A stretch of 64,000 nucleotides of DNA. Origin: Lepidostoma basale (lineage: Eukaryota; Arthropoda; Insecta; Trichoptera; Lepidostomatidae). Below, piece by piece: positions 10,816 to 19,700 of the stretch (its first letter is position 1; each line of letters opens with the position of its first letter). Where the stretch lies: the NCBI GenBank assembly GCA_022606425.2, contig JAHDVF020001468.1, forward strand, positions 1,798,001-1,862,000, given 5' to 3'. The notes under the pieces are model-generated. The model had not been told where the DNA came from, searched no databases, and saw nothing but the letters and a program-made list of their open reading frames with translations. The translations under genes were made by a program, and so were the position numbers.

Positions 10816-11107
10816 TCAATCTCTCTTCACACAAGGGGATGGTCATGCTATTCTTTACTGCAATCTTAAAAAAGGTATCATAGACAATTTGCACAATTCT
10901 GTACCTTTGATTCATGTTTGGTAGAGATATAATTCTTTAATTACAAATTTCATATCTTAACTATGCTGTGCAGCTGTACTCAAATATTTTAAAATAAAAA
11001 TGTTCAATACGATAAACATATAAAAAAAACAGTGATCAAAAATGTACATCTGTGTAAATAAACACTACAGTATCTATTTATTGTTCTTTGAACAATAAAA
11101 CATCATA

Positions 11108-11352
11108 TTAACCACTTAATGCTTGTTTTTTTTTTACAAAAATAGAATGAAAAATATCAGGTGATTTTGTTTTTATTTCAAGAATTTACATAATTCAAAA
11201 GTTGTCCAGTTCAAAAACGGGGCGAACTCAGTTTGTTAGTTTACCTTATGTAACACAAACAAGTTGAAACGCGCGAGCAGTGCTCGGGTTGGCGCGATAC
11301 GATACATGCGCCGCGCATGAACACTGCTCGTTCAAAAGCATTGAGTGGTTAA
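11108..11352. mobile_element. TTAA-bounded piggyBac-like MITE, family 3
   Basis: TTAA at 11108-11111 and 11349-11352. The ends CCACTTAATGCTT and CCACTCAATGCTT (inward, minus strand) match at 12 of 13 bases. The right part is GC-rich, with a GAGCAGTGCTCG palindrome (11274-11285) and a mirrored CGAGCAGTGTTC nearby. Non-coding. Confidence 0.75.
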
Positions 11353-11500
11353 ATAATCAATATAAATGAAAACATCTGTTTTCTAGAAGTTCTATTTTAT
11401 TTTATGGGAAAGACATATTTCGCCTTGCTAAGGCATTATTAAATGTCTTGTTTTGTATATTTCATAATGCCTTAGCAAGGTAAAACATTTCATTCTCAGT
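11352..11500. mobile_element. Foldback family 1, complete palindromic copy
   Basis: Left arm ATGAAAACATCTGTTTTCTA with TTTCGCCTTGCTAAGGCATT, right arm ATAATGCCTTAGCAAGGTAA, centred near 11445. It abuts the TTAA element ending at 11352. Confidence 0.7.
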
Positions 11501-11504
11501 GATG

Positions 11505-11665
11505 CCGGACGGGAGAGCAGTCAAACTGCTGAACATGATCGCTTCGGAGATTGACGTCTTTCATATTTGACTTTGGAGAGTATCTTGTATTCTTAAAAAC
11601 AAACCATCTCTCATGCGTTCCTGGTATTATATATTATATTTTACCTGTTCTCAATAGATGTCTTA
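11505..11665 (+). mobile_element. Fragment of the GATTT-tailed retroposon family
   Basis: GGGAGAGCAGTCAAACTGCT, GACGTCTTTCATATT and CATCTCTCATGCGTTCCTGG match the minus-strand copy at 49286-49680. It is truncated before the pentamer tail. Confidence 0.65.
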
Positions 11666-12430
11666 AACAACAATTGTAGTTTGTAATATCTTTTGAGAAA
11701 ATAAATTTGAATTCCCATAAAATAAAATGAAACTTCAAGAAAACCGATATTTTCTTTCTTTCTTATAATCAGTCGCATGTTGGCAAATGAATATATCTGG
11801 CCCCGCTGTAATCCATGTACTGCCAAAATTACAATATTTTTATTACACCAATAATAATTTACTGTACAAATATAATTAAAATAATATAATCAATCTAGGG
11901 TAGTCATAATACATATAAAAATACATAAACTTCAAATTGTTTTATGAGATGTTACTTTTGTAAATTATTCTTTAAAATGAATTAAAATTATCCGAGGCTT
12001 AAAAAAGAGTTGAGTCATGAAATTTTAGTATTACAAATCATACAATCATAAAATGTAACAAAATATAGGTATATGTATACACAAATTAATACTGTACTTA
12101 AGTACCTATTTGAACTTCAATTGTTTTTATAAAAATCTATTTATTATAAAAAATAGGTATCTCGAATATGTATAGTAATTATTGGACACATATCCACTGT
12201 AATTGAATAAATAAGTACATTATTTGATTGTTTGTTAAGCCATGGATTATAGAATAAAGATATTTTTTGTGAAAGAGTTTTATTATTATTTTAATCTATA
12301 CAAAATATTTTTTTTCTTCTTTCTGTAGATCTTGCGATTATTCCCAACAAAGTCTGGACCACTTCTTCATTTATAAAAAAAATCCAATGCCCCATAACAC
12401 TTATACTAAATATTATAATATTCCTACACA
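11665..12430. other. No gene seen
   Basis: AT-rich. A short foldback-1 fragment (ATTCCCATAAAATAAAATGA) is at 11712. Nothing else was recognised. Confidence 0.5.
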
Positions 12431-12433
12431 TAA

Positions 12434-12960
12434 CTAATCATCACGGCGTTTCTCCGGAAGAGTAGGAAGAGAGGATGGATCGCCACACTGTTCTATCCTG
12501 ACATAACTCTCGTGTCTCTTCTACATTCACACAACGTGACATGCACGCTTTTCGATCGTTCCTACTTTGAACTGTTCAGTTCGACTGGCCACCAATCAAT
12601 AATTGATTAATTTGGTCATGCCATGTCATGTTCATTGGCCTTTTTTCCATTCACACTACTTGTATTTAGATTTTTAACCATTCTTCCCTCTTCCATTCAT
12701 TCCATATATCCAAACCATCTTGTGATCCATTCTTAATTTTATTTATCACGCATTCATCCACCTTACATTCCTTTCTTACTTCATCATTAGATATTCTATC
12801 ATACATTGTTTTTCTGCACATTCATCTTAGTGACCTCATTTCTATGGCATTTATCCTACTTTCATCCTTCTTCTGTCAACTCCAAACTTCACTTCCATAC
12901 ATAAGGGTCGACACTAGAACTCCTTGTGTATTGCCATCTTTGCTTCAATCGATATATTTC
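12434..12960 (-). mobile_element. GTTA-type LINE family, long decayed copy
   Basis: Begins ATCATCACGGCGTTTCTCCG and runs to AAGGGTCGACACTAGAACTC, reaching further 5' than most copies. The frame is destroyed. Confidence 0.75.
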
Positions 12961-13205
12961 TATTTGCGGTAATGACTTTGAGTGTGCCATTTATTTTGTT
13001 TCCAGCTCCAATTCTTCTTTCAATATCTTTCTCCATTTTTCAATTTTATTACATTATCTATATTTTATCTCTTTATATATCGAAACATGTTGGTTACCAA
13101 CTTGAAAAATATATACTCGTATATATATATATTTTTTTAAATAATCCTCATTTATGTGATAATATTTAGATAGATATAGTTATCTATCTAAATAGTATTA
13201 GTATT

Positions 13206-13640
13206 AACCATCACGCCGTCTGTCCGAAGGGGTAGTCAGAAATAATGGACTGCCACACATTTCTTTCCTGACATACTTCCCTCACTTCCCCAACATTCAT
13301 ACATTGTCAATTACTCTAACTTCTCATGTGGCCGACATTCAATACTTGAAAGCTGGACATTACAAAGGTGCCAAGTGTACAAAAAGTCAAAAATTGATGC
13401 CAATTCGTCTTAAACATATAGGCCAATAACTGCGAAAGTGCGTAATGATTAAATAATGTATTGTAGTGTAGTTCAAACATCACCCTAAAGATGCCACTCG
13501 TGGTAAATGACAAATGGAACAAAAACAGTTTTTGCTTATTTTCTGCCTTTATGTTTAAACCACTTGGCACCTTGGCACATTAGTCCAGCCTTCATTTGAT
13601 TTATTTGATTATGCCACGCTTTGATCGGTCTTCCTCTATT
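13206..13640 (-). mobile_element. GTTA-type LINE copy interrupted by a MITE
   Basis: ACCATCACGCCGTCTGTCCG to GCCGACATTCAATACTTG (13344) resumes at about 13586 with TTGATTTATTTGATTATGCC. The inserted 240 bases carry GGTGCCAAGTG near both ends and belong to the family at 19437 and 25903. Confidence 0.75.
13345..13585. mobile_element. GGTGCCAAGTG MITE-like insert, copy 1
   Basis: AAAGGTGCCAAGTGTAC at the left and, on the minus strand from the right, CCAAGGTGCCAAGTGGTTTA. The internal GATGCCACTCGTGGTAAATG and AGTTCAAACATCACCCTAAA are shared with 19437-19530 and, in reverse, 25903-26058. Non-coding. Confidence 0.6.
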
Positions 13641-13723
13641 TTATGTTTTGATGTTGATTGATTTTTATTCATGAAAATAATATTTTCAAATTATTTTATT
13701 ATTAATTTCCTGAATAAGTATAG

Positions 13724-13907
13724 AACACCCGCCCGCCCTCCTTGACTGGCTTAATGCCCTCCATGGAAGGCTCTTGCGCCCACTGGGGAGTGGTACAGTT
13801 CCGTTGGAAACTTATATGGTCTACCAGATGTGTGCTATCTCTACATCTATTGCTTGTTTGGATGAGAGAAAGTATTTAAATGGAAGCATTTATGAGTCAT
13901 TTTCCAG
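13724..13907 (+). CDS. Internal exon of an unrecognised plus-strand gene
   Basis: A GC-rich 184-base island in AT-rich DNA with acceptor AAGTATAG and donor CAG|GTAAAA. One frame (phase 1 in, 2 out) is fully open, about 60 residues, reading HPPALLDWLNALHGRLLRPL, then GSGTVPLETYMVYQMCAIST, SIACLDERKYLNGSIYESFS and R. The mix of conserved-looking Trp, Cys, Tyr and Leu residues looks like a folded protein and unlike any repeat elsewhere in the window. I do not recognise the family. The donor phase fits the terminal exons at 19658 and 14491. Upstream exons were not found. Confidence 0.6.
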
Positions 13908-13957
13908 GTAAAAATGTTCATTGTTGACATTTTTCTATGATTTTGCAAACAATATTA

Positions 13958-14085
13958 ACCGCGTCTCTCGCGTTGGCGAAAAGAGAAGGATAGAGTGCAG
14001 CATCGATTAAAGTGTTGCAGTCCATTCTTTCTGTCTACCCTTTCGGGGAAACGGCGTGATGGTTAGTTAGTTAGTTAGTTATATT
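13958..14085 (+). mobile_element. Putative SINE sharing the 3' end of the GTTA-LINE, copy 1
   Basis: A body not found in the LINE copies (GGCGAAAAGAGAAGGATAGA, then TTAAAGTG) runs into the LINE 3' end (GCAGTCCATTCTTTCTGTCT ... GGCGTGATGG) and the GTTA tail. The same body-plus-tail arrangement occurs in reverse at 61598-61735. Confidence 0.6.
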
Positions 14086-14235
14086 ATATAGTTGTGCGTT
14101 CATGTACACATGTTTTTCTATATTGTTTATAAATATGTTGAATTTAGATGCTAATTCTTTTATTTGCTTCAGAGTTGATAACTGCGTCATCGGCTACTGT
14201 TGAGTTAGATCGAAGAATATTTTCCTAGGACCAAA

Positions 14236-14395
14236 TTAATCAAATTTTAAAGGTTGGTCATGTAAGAAGTCGGAAGAATCGACGTGCGTGTATGACTCGT
14301 TGTATTAATGTGGAGGAAGCTAGAGGTAGGTCAGGATAGATTAGTGTGGCGGTCGATTATCTCTGCCTACGATGTGATGGTTTGTTGTTGTTGTA
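14236..14395 (+). mobile_element. GTTA-type LINE 3' fragment with GTT tail
   Basis: AATTAATCAAATTTTAAAGG to CTCTGCCTACGATGTGATGG followed by TTTGTTGTTGTTG. It encodes decayed [24 protein letters not shown] sequence. Confidence 0.75.
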
Positions 14396-14490
14396 GTTGA
14401 TAACTGGGCGATATATTAAGTAGTGATAACTGCAAGAATTTGTATTGTGAATGTTTATGTTATTTTCTTGAATATTTTGTTTATTCCCAG

Positions 14491-14539
14491 GCTGAAAGGT
14501 AGAATGAAAAGAGAAAAATTTGTATCGGGAGAAGGATAA
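14491..14539 (+). CDS. Possible alternative terminal exon of the plus-strand gene
   Basis: A strong acceptor (TTTATTCCCAG at 14480-14490) opens a frame in phase with the donor at 13907. It reads LKGRMKREKFVSGEG and then TAA. It is short, and any in-phase acceptor gives some short tail, so the support is weaker than for 19658-19760. An AATAAA occurs at 15079-15084. Confidence 0.3.
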
Positions 14540-15115
14540 GAAAGGAGAAAGTCGCAGAGGGAGGAGTGACACGTCATAGGATGGGTTTGTGATGTAAGTG
14601 ATGCACTCCAAATCTATTTCTACAAGCCTCAAACTTATAAACCTAATTAAGATAAAATAACTGTAAGTTTTATATGGGTTTATTTTACATTGATATTTTT
14701 TTTTCAATAATTGATGGTCGAATATTTGCACTAAATTAATTGTATGATTTGTGATTATCTTATTCTTCTATAATGAAATCCAAGTGGTCCTAAGATGTCT
14801 TATTATCTTCGCCACGGAAACAGTCACATCACAGATAAATCTACCATTTACAAATTAGGGTTTCCTTTGTATACTTGCCCACATATTTACATTTCACATA
14901 TATATTCCAGGTCCCGTTCACCTCTTCTAAATCGGCAGAGCTGCACCTATGCTGTTGGGGGATTTTTCCCGCCCAATTTAAATCTCTTATCCCGCTAATT
15001 ATCTCACTATGGTTAGGTTCATTCTTCAGCAAAGGCTGGAGATTCAGCCGCCACAGGATAGTATGTTATACCGTTTGAATAAAAGAAAAACACTATTTTA
15101 TCAAATTGTAAATAG

Positions 15116-15176
15116 TTTATTACGAAATTCGATAATTTTAGTACAAAATTCCTTTGACAATATAATGGCATTTATT
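15116..15176 (-). terminator. Poly(A) signals downstream of glycogenin
   Basis: AATAAA on the minus strand occurs at 15171-15176 and 15116-15121, about 190 and 250 bases past the glycogenin stop. Either could end the transcript. The choice is not determined by the sequence. Confidence 0.45.
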
Positions 15177-15366
15177 AACATGGCATCGTATTAGGCATAC
15201 TTCGGTAGATAAAAGTGATTAAAAATATATAGTAAAAAATATTAATAAAAACAATTAAATTCTTTAGACTAGAGGGCATGAATGAAGGTTCGTGGTGATG
15301 GGATGGTTAAGCGAGAACATGATATGTAATACACGAATAAAAATAAATTAAAATACGGGTGATGAA

Positions 15367-16727
15367 CTACTTCTCCTTGGGTTTGACAATCTTCTTTCTG
15401 GGGGGAGGGACGGGCATGTCGGCGCCTGCGGCTGCCTCGTCCCCTTCTGCCTTGGGCTTGGGGGTTGCCGGAACCTTCTTGATCACCTTCTTCACCTTGG
15501 GTTTGGCGGGGGTTTCTTCCGTGGGCGTGCTAGGCTCTGACTTCTTCTCTGACTCCTCTGCCTTGACCAATGGTTCCTTTTTAGCCTCGGCTACTTTTGG
15601 AGTGGGCTCCTCTGGGGCGACTTTCTTGACCGATGTAGATTTTGGTTTAGCGGCGGTTTCTTCACTTTTTTTTTCCACTTTAACTTTGCTCTCTGCTACT
15701 TTGTCAGAGCTGTCAGTTTTTGTTAGCGATGTCTTCTTTACAATATCTTGTAAATCATCGGGGATAACGATTTGGGCAACTGTTTTGGGTGAATCACCCT
15801 TTGTTTTAATGGAACATACTAATTTAGGTGTCTCAGCTTCTGATATCTTAGGTTCCATACTCTTAGCCTCTACCGGTGTTGAAGGTTCTTCTGGAGATTT
15901 AGATTCTTTGGTTGATTTTTTGACAGTTTTGCCAGCACTGTCTAGTGATTTTTTCTTAACCAGCTTGACTGTAGGTTTAGGTTCAACTACTGTATCAGTC
16001 TCGGTAGTCGAGGGCTTCGGGGACTCTTTAGTTGTCTTGGGTGACTCTTTCGGTGATTCAAGAGGCGCTTTGGGAGACTCTAAAGGCGATTTGGGTGACT
16101 CCAGAGGCGATTTGGGTGCTTTGGATGAGTCCAGAGGTATCTTGGGTGACTCCAAAGGCGCTTTTGGTGACCCCAGAGGAACTTTAGGTGACTCTGGCGT
16201 TTTGGGTGACTCTGGTCCTTTGGATGACTCCAGAGGTGATTTAGGTAACTTTAGAGGTGATTTGGGTGACTCTAGAGGTGCTTTGGGTGGCTGTTGAGGT
16301 GCTTTCGGTGCCTCCAGAGGCACTTGAGATGGCAGAATCCCAATCTGTGCCAGAGACACGAGTGCCGGCACGGGTGGTGTATCCGGGATGGCAGTGTCCA
16401 CAGAAAGATCCTTTACATTTTGTGGTAAGGCGGGGGTGACGGGTGTGGGGGCAGGAGAAGTGGGCGAAGTGATGACTGGTGATGATAAGGCTTCCTCGCT
16501 AGCGATGATCTTTTGCGCTATAGTGGCAGCATCTTCATGCTCACTCTCAGGAGTTAGTAATTGGTCGACTTCAAAGGTCGGCTTCAGATGACAAACAAGC
16601 TTAGGAGGAGCGGCGACCGCGGGCTGCGAGGGCTCGGCCTCCGCTCGCTTGTTCTCTCCCTTCTCTTCTGTCGTAGCTACACAAGACACGGGATCATTGT
16701 CATTATTTGTTTCCATATTAAAGGGGT
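15367..16727 (-). CDS. Gyg: Glycogenin exon 9: SPK-repeat and Lys-rich C-terminal extension with stop
   Basis: About 453 codons ending in a TAG stop. The chosen acceptor is TTATCAAG (AG at 16728-16729), with a TACTAAAC branch-point-like site just upstream; it joins exon 8 in phase to give [11 protein letters not shown]. Two AGs further in also keep frame. The middle third is a degenerate array of SPKxPLE heptads (about 12-15 units, 16030-16320). The C-terminal third is Lys/Glu/Val-rich ([16 protein letters not shown]) and ends [13 protein letters not shown]. Alternatively the exon could belong to a separate protein starting at the Met at 16716, but the phase match and lack of an own promoter favour glycogenin. 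Confidence 0.75.
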
Positions 16728-19700
16728 CTTGATAAGGCGTTTAGTAGTTGATGTTAAGTTTTCACAACATGGAACAAGAAGTGTTAGAGCCTGGAACAGA
16801 GTTAATGGAAAGAAAGCTCAAGTGTTAAAGTATTACAAGCAAAGAGAAGGCAGTGCCCTACTATAACCTCAAAATAGGACACAAATTACTTAAGATCTTA
16901 TAGAACAAGCCGATAGTCCAACACCACTACAAGAAATAATTTCTTACACTAAATTGTACAAGATAATTAATTATAAAGGTGATGCAGGTGTGTGCTCAAA
17001 GTTTTTCTGCAAGAATATAGACATACATTTGAGTTGCGTCTATTCTAAAAATATGTGCATTGTTCATGGCAGATGTATTCTTGCAGAAATATAACTCGGT
17101 CACCAAGTCAATGCTACATACAGATTAGGTTTATATCATTTCTGTATTAACTAAGCAAGTAATGTAAATAAACAGAGTCTCGTATAAAATAATCATGCAC
17201 AAATAGTTACCTACTATAACAAGTGCAACATTTAAAGTAATATAAAATTTGTGCTGCTTTTAATATGTGCATCCAAGAAGTTAATAATTACAATTGACAT
17301 TGAAATTGTCACTACACATTCAACATGCTTACTCAAAAACCTGATCTTTGTCGATATCTTAAAAAAAACCTGTATAATTATTTAAACATTAAATTAAACC
17401 AAAAATATATGTACAGTACACTCCCAATTTTCCGGAATGAATGGTTAAAACAAAATTTCCGATTTCCCGGTTAATCCGAAAACATGAAAAAAATAATGTA
17501 AACAAAGAGAAATTTAAAACTCCGCTATATGCGCTTATGTATACCTACTTGCTTAGTAAGACGCACGTGTTGACAGCGCCACACTTTTTGACTGCCGGAA
17601 ATGCAAAACCATTGCGTTATCGAGATCTTCGTAAGATGACAACTTCATAGTATTTCTACTGATCATGCCTTTGGCGCTATCCGAAGTTCCCGCAAAATCT
17701 ATCATTTTTTTCTTTTTATTCCCGTATAGTTTGATCACCAACATATTATATTGATTCAATAAATATTTAACGGTTGCACCATTTTCAAACTTTTGGATTA
17801 TTTCGAGTTTTTGTTCAATTGAAAGAACGACTCATTTGCATTTATCCAATATTATAGACACTTTATCACAGAAAAATAAAATTAACGACAATGTTTTATG
17901 AGTATGAACTATGCTGCGGGTGCTTTATTGCAAACTAGAAACTTTATAACGCGCCTATGTGAACTAAACGCCCAACGTCATCGTGACAAATTTGATTTTT
18001 TGTTTGCATTATAAGTACTATTGTGAAATATTTTTATTTTTATAAAATATCTTTTCAATGACTCAAGTGTCCCGGATAATTCGCTTCCCGGTTAACCCGA
18101 CCCCGGAAAATCGGGAATGTACTTTATTTAAAAAACTTCTATTCAAATTTAATAAGCAAAATGAATTGTTAAAAAATCTATTAAATAACACAATTTAGAT
18201 AAGCAGAATTGACGACTGCTTCATTACAAAGGTGAATTTTTGATCCCAATTGGTGATAATCAAATCAGTTTATTTTCTCAAAAGATATTATAAACAACAA
18301 TCATATTAGTTCCTTAAATATGAAATTGGCGTTTTGCGTACTGGCAACTTTGATCTCAAATATCTTCTCTTTGGTTAGGAATTCCCAATTCAAATTTATA
18401 CAGCTATTTACTCAAGTATTTGTGTTTCGAAAATTATAATTCATTTGTTTTTTCCTCAATTGTTTTTTTTCTTTGCGTCACTCAGTTTACAAAATGGAAA
18501 ACTTGAAATATCGCGTTATTTACGAGTATGAGTTCCACCGTGGCACCAGTGCTGCAGAAACGGCTCGAAGGATTAATGATGTGTATGACGACGGTGCCGC
18601 AAAAGAAAACACAGCTAGCTGCTAAACAACCGAGGCTGGCTGCTCTTGGCCACTGCTGCTTCATGATAACGCTAGACCACACACTGCACAACAGACGGCT
18701 ACCAAATTAGAAGAGCTTCAATTGGAATGTCTAAGACATCCACCGTACTCTCCGGACCTTGCCCCAACAGATTACTATTTTTTTCGAAATTTGGATAACT
18801 TCTTGCAAGGGAAAAAATTCAACTCCGATGGGGCAGTCCAAACCGACTTCAAAGATTTTATTGATTCCCGTCCGAATGGTTTTTTTAGTAAAGGGATCGA
18901 TGAACTACCTATGAGATGGCAAAAGTGCATCGATAGCAATGGTACATACTTTGATTAAATAAATATATTATATTTAAAAAAAATCAACTTTATGTTCCTC
19001 CCATACAAAACGCCAATTTCATATGTAAGGACCTAATATTATAGTTTAAGACATCTATTGTGAACAGGTAAAATATAATAAATATATAATACCAGGAACG
19101 CATGAGAGATGGTTTGACATTAGAAATACAAGATACTCTCCAAAGTCAGGAGTATTTGTTTTCTGAACAATTGAATAATATCGCCTCTTTGCAAGAATAA
19201 CGTGTTATCTCGAAAAATTTAAAAATTAAAAAACGAAACAAGATACCCGTCTGAAAGAGACAGTGTGACAAGACAATATACCACTGTTGTGTTGTCTCTT
19301 TCCCTCATAAGTTCTCTGTTTTTCACTTTAAAAATATGTACCATGTTTTATGTAGAAAATAATGTTGAACATGGCGGATTTGATTTTGGAAATATCACGT
19401 TATTCTTGCAATGAGGCATATAGTGTAGTACAAACTTCACCCTAAAGATGTCACCCGTTGTCACAATAAACCGTTTTTTAAACCGTTAAACCAATCTTAG
19501 CACCTTTGTAAATAACCAGCTTTCAATTATTTCAAAAAAATTGTAAATAAAGTAGGCAGTTTAGTTTGAAATGCTAAAAATACAAGTAGACTGGTGATTG
19601 AGTAGAACTATTTTCCAAAAGTCTTTGTATCTTCTGTATAATGTTTGTTGTCGTTAGAAAGCGGATAACTCGTGTGGGGCGGCGTCGGCCAGTCTCTCTA

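Noticed and set aside
14040..14085. GTTAGTTAGTTAGTT as telomeric repeat
   Set aside because: The unit is GTTA, not TTAGG, and always follows the LINE 3' end.
14912..14999. Exon-like frame after a good acceptor (TATATATTCCAG)
   Set aside because: In phase with 13907, but three frames are nearly equally open and the minus strand reads at least as well; support is less than for 19658.
15359..16297. 312-codon plus-strand open frame rich in Gly, Asp and Ser
   Set aside because: It is the antisense shadow of glycogenin exon 9; the SPK repeat creates a long open frame on the other strand. No plus-strand splice or start context supports it.
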